A DNA stretch of 64,000 nt from Niallia sp052318935 (lineage in GTDB: Bacteria; Bacillota; Bacilli; Bacillales; Cytobacillaceae), in assembly GCA_052318935.1 (NCBI GenBank), contig JBQRKO010000009.1, one strand, 5' to 3'. The translations under genes and the position numbers were made by a program. Every line of letters starts with the position of its first letter. Position 1 is the stretch's first letter. Under the pieces are notes generated by a model that saw only the letters and a program-made list of their open reading frames with translations, was not told the origin of the DNA and made no database searches. Positions 45,714 through 54,418 of this stretch are shown here, piece after piece.

Positions 45714-46433
45714 TTACACCATTTTATTAAATTCTTTTTTTAGTCTTTTGATAATCCTTTTTTCTAAACGGGAAATATAGGATTGTGAAATTCCTAACAT
45801 ATCTGCGACATCTTTTTGCGTTTTTTCTTCACCAGTTCCTAACCCAAACCGCAGTTCCATAATTTGTTTTTCTCTTTTTGAAAGCTGATGCAACGCTTTA
45901 ATTAATAACTTTTTATCCACACTTGCATCTAAATCTTTTGTAATTATATCATCTTCCGTTCCCATTACATCGGATAATAATAACTCATTTCCATCCCAAT
46001 CAATATTTAACGGTTCATCAAAAGAAACCTCTGAACGAATTTTATTATTTCTTCTTAAATACATTAATATTTCATTTTCTATACATCTAGACGCATATGT
46101 AGCTAATTTAATTTTTTTTTCGGGATTAAATGTATTAACTGCTTTGATTAAGCCAATCGTCCCAATGCTAATAAGATCTTCAATATTTATACCTGTATTT
46201 TCAAATTTCCTTGCAATATAAACAACCAATCGCAAATTCCTTTCAATCAGCATCGATCGTGCTGCTTGATCGCCTTTTGGAAGCTTTTTTAATAGTTCTT
46301 CTTCTTCTTCTTTGCTTAACGGTGGTGGCAATGCTTCACTTCCGCCAATATAAAATACTTCATCTGATTTTATCCCTAATTTGATTAATAATTTATACCA
46401 GTAATAAGTGAGGCGAAGCTTTAATTTTTTCAT
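45714..46433 (-). CDS. sigE: Mother-cell RNA polymerase sigma-E (pro-form)
   Basis: First mother-cell sigma factor of sporulation, made inactive and cleaved by SpoIIGA. The 239 residues begin with the amphipathic pro-sequence (about 1-27, MKKLKLRLTYYWYKLLIKLG), followed by region 2 (NIEDLISIGTIGLIKAVNTF) and region 4 (DVADMLGISQSYISRLEKR). The ATG at 46433 has RBS AAGGAGGAC. It lies downstream of spoIIGA, its processing protease. Confidence 0.97.
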   Translation of the reverse strand: MKKLKLRLTYYWYKLLIKLGIKSDEVFYIGGSEALPPPLSKEEEEELLKKLPKGDQAARSMLIERNLRLVVYIARKFENTGINIEDLISIGTIGLIKAVNTFNPEKKIKLATYASRCIENEILMYLRRNNKIRSEVSFDEPLNIDWDGNELLLSDVMGTEDDIITKDLDASVDKKLLIKALHQLSKREKQIMELRFGLGTGEEKTQKDVADMLGISQSYISRLEKRIIKRLKKEFNKMV

Positions 46434-46476
46434 AATTGTCCTCCTTCTAATTGATGAATGTTAAGAGTATAGTATA

Positions 46477-47412
46477 TTAACTAACCTTTTCACTATTTAC
46501 GATCTTTTTACCTGTTAACATTTTTGGATGCACAATACAATCAAATGAATCATCGGAAGACAGCTGCTGTTTCGTAAAAGAAATAAGACCTTTTTCTACT
46601 AATATTAATTCTTGATTTACCGTTATAAAAAGATTATCCGGTTTAATCGCTATAATTAATTGATGTTCCTTTCCCACCACTTTATATGGAATAATCCGCA
46701 TTTTCGATTCCCACTCTTCCGCAACATTTTTTTCACCATAAATAATAGCGTCCGCATTCTCAGCAAAGGCAAATATATCTTCTGGAATCTCTCCATTTAA
46801 GCTATTTAAAGACACAAACATGACAGGTACTTTCGTAATGGGATCATATACTTGATTTCCACTATCCACTAACCCCCTTACATAAAAATGTTGATTCGCA
46901 AGCTGAAAGGTGACTTGCACCATTTGATCATACTTTATTTTTGTAATTTCAATACCGTCTACATTCTTTTTCGAAAAATGCCAAGCAAGCGGAAATCCAA
47001 GCAACACAAACAACCAGCTGATAGGATCTCCAAATCCTTTTACACTTTCTTGCAAAACGGAAGAAGATAATTGAAAATCAAATTGTATAAAATAATGAAC
47101 ACCGATTAAGGTGCCGCCAATTAAGAAAGTGGCAAAATAAAATGTCATCAGCCCACTAATAAAGTAACGAAATTTTTTATAGCCAAAAGCCGTTAAAATC
47201 ATTACAACCGAAAATAATAATTTCGATATAGGATGACTTGTGTATTCGTGAAAAGGGCTAACAGCAAATAAAATAACAAGGCTTCCTATAAAACCACTTA
47301 AAATGATTCTCCAAAGACGAGCATTTCTTTTTAACACAATGGCGGTTAAGTAGAGTAGCAGACTGTCAAATAAAAAATTTAATAGCCATATTACATCTAA
47401 ATAAATGGCCAA
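46477..47412 (-). CDS. spoIIGA: Sigma-E processing protease SpoIIGA
   Basis: Membrane aspartic protease that cleaves pro-SigE after a signal from the forespore (SpoIIR). The 311-residue protein has five N-terminal membrane segments (about 1-150) and a C-terminal protease domain with the active-site DSGNQVYDPIT. The start is TTG at 47412, 9 bases from AGGAGG, giving MAIYLDVIWLLNF as in the family. A Spo0A-type promoter is upstream. Confidence 0.95.
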   Translation of the reverse strand: MAIYLDVIWLLNFLFDSLLLYLTAIVLKRNARLWRIILSGFIGSLVILFAVSPFHEYTSHPISKLLFSVVMILTAFGYKKFRYFISGLMTFYFATFLIGGTLIGVHYFIQFDFQLSSSVLQESVKGFGDPISWLFVLLGFPLAWHFSKKNVDGIEITKIKYDQMVQVTFQLANQHFYVRGLVDSGNQVYDPITKVPVMFVSLNSLNGEIPEDIFAFAENADAIIYGEKNVAEEWESKMRIIPYKVVGKEHQLIIAIKPDNLFITVNQELILVEKGLISFTKQQLSSDDSFDCIVHPKMLTGKKIVNSEKVS

Positions 47413-47511
47413 CCATCATTGCCTCCTCTCTAAAAACTAGCATGAGTTTTTACTCTCAAAAAAAAGCGATGTGAGAGGGCCAACCCTTCCTCTATTAATC
47501 TGTTACGAAAA

Positions 47512-47545
47512 AGTATAACCTACAATGGATATGGAAGTGTGTCAC
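47512..47545 (-). promoter_or_regulatory. Spo0A-type promoter of spoIIGA
   Basis: GTGACA (47540-47545) and TATACT (47512-47517) are 22 bases apart on the minus strand. The B. subtilis spoIIG promoter has the same unusual spacing and is activated by Spo0A. No perfect 0A box was found, but TGACA-containing sequence recurs upstream near 47593-47597. Confidence 0.55.
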
Positions 47546-47679
47546 TTTCTGTAATCAAAAAAACAGAAATTTTCTCTATTAGGAACAGATTTTGTCATTA
47601 TTTATCGCATGCCACTATTTCTTATTCTAATCTTTAATTATCAGTTTTTTTCAAACAGATAAAGCGCTATTTTTTGTTA

Positions 47680-47718
47680 AAACAAAAAAGCCTAGGATTT
47701 CTCCTAGACTTTTTTGTT
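47680..47718 (-). terminator. Terminator after ftsZ
   Basis: GTCTAGGA GAAA TCCTAGGC hairpin followed by TTTTTTGTTTT on the minus strand, about 170 bases beyond the ftsZ stop, with a family B repeat between. Confidence 0.85.
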
Positions 47719-47766
47719 GCTTTTTTTAAGATAACAAAGTGTATTTTTTCTGAAAGTAGATGGTTA

Positions 47767-47884
47767 TCTAGCTCCAACGCCTAGCCCCTGTGAAAAATAA
47801 CCTCTTGTCTCTAAAAGTAAAAAACACTTTTTGAGACAAGAGAACATTTTTTCTTCGGGGCTGACCAAGGCGCTTCCGCTTTTC
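47767..47884. repeat. Family B repeat directly after ftsZ
   Basis: A full family B unit reading on the minus strand, GAAAAGCGGAAGCGCC at the ftsZ side and ending GGCGTTGGAGCTAGA. It begins 4 bases after the ftsZ stop and precedes the terminator, so it lies in the ftsZ mRNA 3' end. Confidence 0.78.
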
Positions 47885-47887
47885 GTT

Positions 47888-49048
47888 TTATCTACGACGA
47901 TTTCTGTTACGAAGAAAAGTTGGAATATCAAGGGTCTCTTCGCCTTGTGGAATAGAATCCCTTCTAGTTGTTTCTTTCGTATTCGTATGCTGCTGATGTT
48001 GCTGCTCTTCTCTATTTACTTCACGTGTATGAGTTGGCGCATTATTAGGTTTTACACCACCAAATGAAGATCTTGCTGTTGGTGGTGAGACTGCATCTGC
48101 ATTAAATCCTGTTGCAATTACAGTTACGACAATTTCGTCTTTTAAATCTTCATTAATAACAGAACCGAAAATCATATTTACTTCTTGATCTGATGCAGAT
48201 GCAACAATATCAGCCGCCTCTTGCACTTCATATAAACTTAAATTTGTACCGCCAGTAATATTCATTAATACACCTTGTGCTCCATCAATCGACTTTTCCA
48301 ACAATGGCGACGAAATAGCTTTTTTCGCTGCTTCAGAAGCACGGTTTTCACCTGAGGCAACACCAATGCCCATTAATGCAGATCCTTTATTAGCCATAAT
48401 TGTTTTCACATCAGCAAAGTCTAAGTTGATTAAACCAGGTGTTGCAATTAAATCAGAGATACCTTGTACACCTTGACGCAATACGTTATCTGCTTCTCTA
48501 AACGCCTCAAGCATCGGTGTGCTTTTATCTACTATTTCAAGCAAACGATCATTTGGAATAACGATTAACGTATCAACCGCTTCTTTCATTGCAGAAATTC
48601 CGCCTGATGCTTGATTAGAGCGTTTTCTTCCTTCAAATGTAAATGGCCTTGTCACAACACCAACTGTCAATGCTCCTAAGTCACGTGCTATTTGGGCAAT
48701 AACAGGAGCAGCACCAGTTCCTGTTCCTCCACCCATTCCAGCAGTAACAAACACCATATCAGAGCCCTTTAGTGCTTCTTCAATTTGTTCTTTGCTTTCT
48801 TCAGCTGCTTTTTTTCCAACTTCCGGATTAGCACCAGCACCTAATCCTCTTGTTAATTTACCGCCAATTTGCATTCTAACTTCTGCTTTAGATAAATTTA
48901 ATGCTTGTGCATCTGTATTAACAGCAATAAATTCTACACCTTGAACACCGTGTTCAATCATTCTATTAACAGCATTGTTTCCGCCGCCGCCAACCCCAAT
49001 GACTTTTATCGTTGCTAAAGAATCTATATTTGTATCAAATTCCAACAT
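47888..49048 (-). CDS. ftsZ: Cell-division tubulin homologue FtsZ
   Basis: GTPase forming the Z ring. The 386-residue protein has GVGGGGNNAVNRM at the N-terminus, the tubulin signature GGGTGTGAAP (106-115), a charged Gln-rich linker, and the C-terminal peptide LDIPTFLRNRNRRR that binds FtsA and SepF. The ATG at 49048 has RBS GGAGGATTT. Follows ftsA. Confidence 0.98.
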   Translation of the reverse strand: MLEFDTNIDSLATIKVIGVGGGGNNAVNRMIEHGVQGVEFIAVNTDAQALNLSKAEVRMQIGGKLTRGLGAGANPEVGKKAAEESKEQIEEALKGSDMVFVTAGMGGGTGTGAAPVIAQIARDLGALTVGVVTRPFTFEGRKRSNQASGGISAMKEAVDTLIVIPNDRLLEIVDKSTPMLEAFREADNVLRQGVQGISDLIATPGLINLDFADVKTIMANKGSALMGIGVASGENRASEAAKKAISSPLLEKSIDGAQGVLMNITGGTNLSLYEVQEAADIVASASDQEVNMIFGSVINEDLKDEIVVTVIATGFNADAVSPPTARSSFGGVKPNNAPTHTREVNREEQQHQQHTNTKETTRRDSIPQGEETLDIPTFLRNRNRRR

Positions 49049-49150
49049 GACAAATCCTCCTAATTCGTCGATATTCAGCAGTATCGAACTGTCCGCATCT
49101 CAATTCTTGGTGATATGGAGTAAATATTCCATTTTTTAGTTTTTATTATC

Positions 49151-50437
49151 TTAATCGAAAAAATAACCCATAAACTTTTTAAATTTAGATGGTCCTTTTT
49201 CTTGTACCTGTTTTTCATACACAGGTTTTTGTGGTGATTGTTTGTGATTTCTCTCTTTGCTTTCTGCTGCAGCTACTGGGACTGCCTGATGGATATTACC
49301 ACCTTGAAGTTTATTATTTTTATAGGAGAATTTAATTAAACCAACTGCAGTAGTATATTGTGGCTCTCTTACTCCAATATAATCAGGAATGGCAATTCTC
49401 ACTCGGTTTTGGTACATATCTTGCGCTAGTTCCAGAATTCCTTTTGTATTAGCAACACCGCCTGTTAATACAAAACCACCAGGTAAGTCATACACTCTTA
49501 ATCTTTTTAATTCCTCTGCAATTAATTCAAACAACTCTTCTATTCTTGCTTCTATAATATCAGATATTTCTAGTTGATTAAATTGTTGATGTTGATCGCT
49601 TCCAATGATTGGAACACTGAACACTTCCTCTTCTGAGGCTTGTTCATAAAATGCATAGCCATATTTAACTTTTATTTTCTCTGCATCATCTGTCGTTGTA
49701 CGAAGACCGATGGAAATATCTTTTGTAATATGGTCTCCTCCAATTGGAAGGACACTTGTCGTTTTCAAAAAACCGTTCTCAAATACGGCAATGGTAGTGG
49801 AACCTCCACCAATATCTAAGAGAGCAACTCCGAGGTTTTTTTCATCTTTTGATAGCGCAAAGGAGCCAGCCGCTAATGGCTGTAAACAAATATCTACTAT
49901 TTCAAGACCAGCTCTTTCCACACATCTTAAGGTGTTATGTAAAATAGTTTTACTGCCAGTAATGATCATACCTTCCATTTCTAAACGAACACCAATCATA
50001 CCTCTTGGATCGGTAATTTCATCTAAACCGTCCACGATAAATTGGGTTGGAATAATGTCAATTATTTCTCTTTCTGGCGGAATGGAAACAACTTGTGCTG
50101 CTTCTTTCACTCGGATAACATCCTCAATGGTAATTTCACGATTTTCGCTTGACACTGCAACAACCCCATGGGATGGCTGCAGACTAACATGATTTCCCGA
50201 AACGCCAACAATTACTTGGTTAATTTCTACACCGACCATTCTTTCTGCTTGTTCAATTGCTTTTCGAATGGAATGAACTGTTTCATCTATATCCACAATA
50301 GAACCTTTTTTTAAACCTTCAGAAGGAACGATGCCGACTCCAATAATGTTTAAAGATTCGTTCATCATTTCACCAATGATTACTTTTACGCTGGATGTAC
50401 CGATGTCTAGACTTACATAAAACTCATTGCTGTTCAT
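49151..50437 (-). CDS. ftsA: Cell-division actin homologue FtsA
   Basis: Membrane anchor for FtsZ with an actin-type ATPase fold. The 428-residue protein has YVSLDIGTSSVKVIIGE (phosphate 1), LLDIGGGSTTIAVF (phosphate 2), VLTGGVANTKG (adenosine) and the C-terminal amphipathic helix KFKKFMGYFFD. The ATG at 50437 has RBS AAAAGGAGGTG; the frame upstream to 50482 has no comparable site. Confidence 0.97.
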   Translation of the reverse strand: MNSNEFYVSLDIGTSSVKVIIGEMMNESLNIIGVGIVPSEGLKKGSIVDIDETVHSIRKAIEQAERMVGVEINQVIVGVSGNHVSLQPSHGVVAVSSENREITIEDVIRVKEAAQVVSIPPEREIIDIIPTQFIVDGLDEITDPRGMIGVRLEMEGMIITGSKTILHNTLRCVERAGLEIVDICLQPLAAGSFALSKDEKNLGVALLDIGGGSTTIAVFENGFLKTTSVLPIGGDHITKDISIGLRTTTDDAEKIKVKYGYAFYEQASEEEVFSVPIIGSDQHQQFNQLEISDIIEARIEELFELIAEELKRLRVYDLPGGFVLTGGVANTKGILELAQDMYQNRVRIAIPDYIGVREPQYTTAVGLIKFSYKNNKLQGGNIHQAVPVAAAESKERNHKQSPQKPVYEKQVQEKGPSKFKKFMGYFFD

Positions 50438-50623
50438 TCTCGGGCACCTCCTTTTGCATTTTAAAATAAAATTGAACAACATAGTCTATTATTTAACGAA
50501 TGTTTTTTATTGCTTCGGAGACTTATTTAATAAAAAATCTGCAAGAATGCTTGTCCTCCTGAAACATATTTAATTTATTTTGTTTTAAACTATTCGCCAA
50601 AACTTATGTATTCCCCTTTTTTA

Positions 50624-50989
50624 TCATTTATTTTTTTTTACTTTTTCACGTTTATTTTCCCATTTTGTTAATATAATCCTTCTAATTACTGCAATGTTCT
50701 GGAATAAACGAACACCAAAAGCAAAAATAGCAGCTAAATATAAGTCTACACCAAGATGTACACCGAGAAAAGCTAAACTTGCTGCTAATATAATATTAAA
50801 AAAGAAACCAGATACAAACACTCTTTCATCATAAATATTTTGAAGATGTGCACGAATCCCTCCAAACAACGTATCAAATGCTGCAAGAACAGCAATGGAT
50901 AAATAACTTTCATATTCTTTTGGTATGGTTAAATTTGATAATAAACCAAGCAAAATGCCGACTAATAAGCCAAAAACAGGCAGCCACAT
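50624..50989 (-). CDS. sbp: Small basic membrane protein Sbp
   Basis: A 121-residue membrane protein of the DUF1290 family always found near ftsA in Bacillus; function unknown. It has three to four hydrophobic segments and the conserved LSIAVLAAFDTLFGGIRAH. The ATG at 50989 overlaps the ylxX stop by one base (TAATG). Confidence 0.9.
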   Translation of the reverse strand: MWLPVFGLLVGILLGLLSNLTIPKEYESYLSIAVLAAFDTLFGGIRAHLQNIYDERVFVSGFFFNIILAASLAFLGVHLGVDLYLAAIFAFGVRLFQNIAVIRRIILTKWENKREKVKKNK

Positions 50990-51717
50990 TAAGAACCGCC
51001 CCCTTCTTCCTCTTTTACTGGCTCCATGTAATGAACATTTATGGAGTTTGCGTATGATGGGACTGTTAATTTATTTGACGGTTTTTTTATATTTAGTATA
51101 AGATTGTAAACAAAAAATTCATCCGCTGATTTTGACACTTTCATTCGATTGTACAATTTTTCTGCACTTTCCGTATTATCCGTTATGACTTTTACTTCAA
51201 TAGGTAAAGTATTTAAAGGATATCCGTCTATTTTTGTTACATTATTAATTTCCCTAATGGCAGTTGTATTAATATAACGATATCCATTTATCGCCAGTTC
51301 TTTGGCACCATACATATTCAATTCATTAATCAGTCTTTTTAATAAATCAGCAGTAATTTTTCCAGGTTCTTCTCCTAATAAAAGTTCTTTATTAAAAGGT
51401 TCAATCGAAATAACAATTCCTGGGCCACTAAATTTCGTTAAGCCCATTTCTTCTTTTAATTCTGAAATCGTTCCTTGTAAAACTTGTTCTTTACTTCGCA
51501 ATTGATTATTCTTATATTCATCGATCTTTTCGTTTGTTGACCGAATTTCCTGCAGAAGCTTCAATTCTAATTCTTTTTCCTTTAACAAATCTTCTCTTAA
51601 TTGCCAGCTATCTCTTGTATCGCGAACGACTGGCTCTTTTACTGTTTGAAATTGAACAGCAATCATAAATCCGATAATTATCGTTATTCCCGTCATTGTG
51701 AAAAATTTTTTATCCAC
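50989..51717 (-). CDS. ylxX: DUF881 membrane protein, YlxX type
   Basis: One of two DUF881 proteins before ftsA. The 242-residue protein has an N-terminal membrane anchor (about 7-25), a coiled-coil stretch (40-80) and the DUF881 domain with GPGIVISIEPF, LNMYGAKELAINGYRY and VKVITDNTES. The start is GTG at 51717 with a weak GAAGGTAG upstream. A family A element is inserted 52 bases upstream, between it and ylxW. Role in division is inferred only from location. Confidence 0.88.
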   Translation of the reverse strand: MDKKFFTMTGITIIIGFMIAVQFQTVKEPVVRDTRDSWQLREDLLKEKELELKLLQEIRSTNEKIDEYKNNQLRSKEQVLQGTISELKEEMGLTKFSGPGIVISIEPFNKELLLGEEPGKITADLLKRLINELNMYGAKELAINGYRYINTTAIREINNVTKIDGYPLNTLPIEVKVITDNTESAEKLYNRMKVSKSADEFFVYNLILNIKKPSNKLTVPSYANSINVHYMEPVKEEEGGGS

Positions 51718-51769
51718 ACTTTACCATACTTTCTACCTTCTATTTATATAGTGTTGTTTTTATATAGTA

Positions 51770-51952
51770 GGCTCTGTTAAACTTGCCTGTTGATTTCCAC
51801 TCCAGGCGTTCGCTTTCCGCGGGCGGTCCGGGAGCCTCCTCAGCGCTGTGCGCCTGTGGGGTCTCCCTCTGACTCGCTTTTCCCGCAGGAGTCTCACGCC
51901 TGGAACGAAGATCAACATAGTGCCGAAATCAACAATGAGCTTTAACATAGCC
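51770..51952. mobile_element. MITE-like repeat, family A copy 3 (variant ends)
   Basis: A 183-bp element with ends GGCTCTGTTAAACTTGCCTG and, on the minus strand, GGCTATGTTAAAGCTCATTG. ATATAGTA flanks it on both sides (51762-51769 and 51953-51960), a perfect 8-bp duplication. The GC-rich core resembles copies 1, 2 and 4 but the termini differ, so it is a second subfamily. Confidence 0.85.
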
Positions 51953-52084
51953 ATATAGTAAGAAGTGACAATCACTGTATGCTATACTATTCACTCCTAG
52001 GAAATGTTCAAAAAAGCCACCAAGTTAAAGCTTCTATTTTGGCACCTTTTATGCATCAAAAATGGCACCCCATCTCGTTTATCT

Positions 52085-52786
52085 TCAGCTTCCAATAAAC
52101 GGTTTCATTTTAACTTCTTTTGTTTTCTCCACCGTAAATTTAACATTTTCATTGACTAATTGATCTTTTACCCCACCAGGAATATTTATGGCTCCTTCTA
52201 ATACATCGCTATTCCCTATTGCCGTAATAATAAATGGAGCAGGATGCTGATATCCATCAATTTCAATGACTGGACCATTGCAAAGAATATAAGAATGATG
52301 GGATAGACGCTGTCCATTAATACTGATAGCAGTAGCCCCAGAGATATAAAGTTCATTCACTACTTGAAAAATATGGTGTTCGTGTACAAGATAGTGATTG
52401 ATATTTTCATCTTTAGGATTGTAATCGCCGTCTTCAAGCGTAATGCTAACGCCTTCTCCTTGTACCGGTACTTTCCCTAAATACATACGAAATTTTTCTG
52501 CTTCTTCCGCTAAAGCCGAAAAATTTTCCGCTTCACTCGACAGCTCTTTTTCAAAGTTAAGCAATTTATTTTGTGCATTTTTTAATTGTTGCTGCAACTG
52601 ATTATTAGTCTTTTCTTGCTTGATTAATTCATTTCGTAAAGCTAAATCTTTTCCAAACTGACTGTCCATTTTGGGGGGATTTCCCTTCTCTTCTTCTGCC
52701 ATTTGATACGCAAAAGAAACGATAAAACCTAAAATAAGAAAAACAAAGGAAAAGATAACATGACTTCCTTTCACTTTCTTTTTCAC
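52085..52786 (-). CDS. ylxW: DUF881 membrane protein, YlxW type
   Basis: The other DUF881 protein. The 233 residues show a transmembrane anchor (about 9-27), a coiled coil (45-95), and the DUF881 core with VPVQGEGVSITLEDGDY and ELYISGATAISINGQRLS. The start is GTG at 52786, overlapping the divIB stop (GTGA). The 367-base gap to ylxX downstream carries a family A element and a short family D-like fragment (about 52005-52045). Confidence 0.88.
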   Translation of the reverse strand: MKKKVKGSHVIFSFVFLILGFIVSFAYQMAEEEKGNPPKMDSQFGKDLALRNELIKQEKTNNQLQQQLKNAQNKLLNFEKELSSEAENFSALAEEAEKFRMYLGKVPVQGEGVSITLEDGDYNPKDENINHYLVHEHHIFQVVNELYISGATAISINGQRLSHHSYILCNGPVIEIDGYQHPAPFIITAIGNSDVLEGAINIPGGVKDQLVNENVKFTVEKTKEVKMKPFIGS

Positions 52787-53550
52787 TTTGCTTTTTCCCC
52801 TTCCTTTTTATACGCTTTAAAATAAGAACCAACTTCTAAATCAATAACACCTTTCTTTTTACGGTTTAATTGACTAATAATGGAGGGATAGTACTGCATC
52901 TTATCAGCAAATGTGTATAAAGAAGCGGATACTTCAAATCCATCATTCATATATACATTTATATGAAAAGAATCTGTGTTTTTAGGAGTATAGTGAATTT
53001 CAGATATGCTGTTATAGACTTCTTTCGGAAGCTTGTCTAATTCGTCCACCATTGTTTTTAACACTTTATCTTCTTTAAAACCGATAATGATTGGTGCATC
53101 AGCAGGTGTTTCTCCCATACTTCTTTCTGCGAGCATTTTCCCTGATTCAATAATCGGTATATACTTATTCCCTGCTAATAAATAAGCAATTCGTTTGTAT
53201 TCTTTTACATATATCGTCACTTTATTAGGAAAGGAAGTTGTCACTTTTATTGATTTTATATCGTGAAAATCATTTATTCTTCCTTCCACTTTCTTTTTAT
53301 TAATCGTCCACATATTCGTATTTTGTGTTATTCCACTTTTCCTTTTTATTTCTTCTTGTTTGATTAATCTATTTCCTGTTACTTCAATTTCCTTCACATG
53401 ACTAAGTGGTGACTGGAAATAAATAACACATGCAATTAACAGAAAAAAAAGCAAAAGTAAAAAAATGAGTCGGCGATTCGCTTTTTTCCGACGCTGCTGC
53501 TTTAACTTTGGAATACGATCTTCTATGGAAACAATCTTTCCTTTTTCCAA
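52783..53550 (-). CDS. divIB: Cell-division protein DivIB (FtsQ)
   Basis: Bitopic divisome protein. The 255-residue product has a basic cytoplasmic N-terminus, one transmembrane segment (about 28-47), a POTRA domain (LSHVKEIEVTGNRLIKQEEI) and the DivIB/FtsQ domain (NKVTIYVKEYKRIAYLL). The start is TTG at 53550 with GAGGTGAA upstream. Unlike B. subtilis, no murB lies upstream. Confidence 0.93.
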   Translation of the reverse strand: MEKGKIVSIEDRIPKLKQQRRKKANRRLIFLLLLFFLLIACVIYFQSPLSHVKEIEVTGNRLIKQEEIKRKSGITQNTNMWTINKKKVEGRINDFHDIKSIKVTTSFPNKVTIYVKEYKRIAYLLAGNKYIPIIESGKMLAERSMGETPADAPIIIGFKEDKVLKTMVDELDKLPKEVYNSISEIHYTPKNTDSFHINVYMNDGFEVSASLYTFADKMQYYPSIISQLNRKKKGVIDLEVGSYFKAYKKEGEKAK

Positions 53551-53966
53551 AAAATATTCACCTCATCATATAAAAAGCTATATCAATACATGTCCATTTT
53601 TAACGAACCAGTATAAAAGGCATCTTTTATGTATAGTTTCTCTTTTTTTCTAGAAAATCCTTTTCTTAATTTACCATATTTAGTTTAAAAAAGCAGAACT
53701 TTTTTCAAATTTTCATTATAACATAAACATAAAAATCCAATATAGTGAAATTTTCCTTCAGCTTGTTTTTTCTCCAAATAAAAAGCATCCCAAAATACTC
53801 TAGGTTTAGATAAAGAATGATATAACCCCATATAGACGTACATCATTGTACAATATTTTAAACATTTTCGTGTAATTACATCAAAATGATATCAAAATGT
53901 AATACAGCATTCATTAAATTGAAACGGTTTTCAAACACAATGGAATTATTTATTAATTTAAAGAAA
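53551..53966. other. AT-rich gene-free stretch where murG/murB would be expected
   Basis: No reading frame with a plausible start and protein-like composition is visible on either strand. It contains a near-perfect palindrome TTGAAACGGTTTTCAA (53919-53934) and an inverted TGTAATTACA. divIB may be transcribed from somewhere here; no clear promoter could be picked. Confidence 0.6.
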
Positions 53967-54306
53967 GAACAAAAGCGCAGGCCTTGAACAGCTCTGAAGA
54001 AAAATGTTCACATGACTCAAAAAGTGCTTTTTACTTTTGGCTGTTTTCTCAAAGTTTGTTGTTTTCCACATAAAAAATTGAAGAAGTAGTACTCAGCGAC
54101 TGAATACACGTAGACTCCTGTGGGAATGCGAGAAAGACGAGACCCCGCAGGAGCGTATGCGACGAGAAGGCTCGACGCTCGCCCACAGAAAGCGAAGTGT
54201 ATTCAGTCTGCGAATATAAAAGCAACAATCAATACGAAAACAGCTAAACAGCCTTACTTTTAGAGGCATGGGGTTATTTTCACAAGAGCTAGGCGCCGGA
54301 GCTAGA
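53967..54306. repeat. Family B repeat split by a family A element
   Basis: The left half (53967-54038) and the right half (54254-54306) together form a complete family B unit (compare 32333-32450). The interruption is exactly in the TTTTTACTTTT core, with TTACTTTT duplicated on both sides. Confidence 0.85.
54039..54253. mobile_element. MITE-like repeat, family A copy 4 (nested)
   Basis: A 215-bp element with left end GGCTGTTTTCTCAAAGTTTG and right end carrying ATACGAAAACAGC and a further AAACAGCC. It is flanked by perfect 8-bp copies of TTACTTTT (54031-54038 and 54254-54261), which belong to the family B host repeat. Confidence 0.87.
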
Positions 54307-54369
54307 TGCGGACCAACCCCTTTAGTTATTCATAACTTCATTTCGTTTATAATTTTCTAGACGATAAAA

Positions 54370-54402
54370 AAAGATGACCCTATTTAGAGCCACCTTTTAA
54401 GC
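54370..54402 (-). terminator. Terminator after spoVE
   Basis: AAGGTGGCTCTA and TAGGGTCATCTT pair (with some G-T pairs) on the minus strand and run into TTTTTT, 17 bases or so past the spoVE stop. Confidence 0.7.
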
Positions 54403-54418
54403 AATCAGACTATTTACT

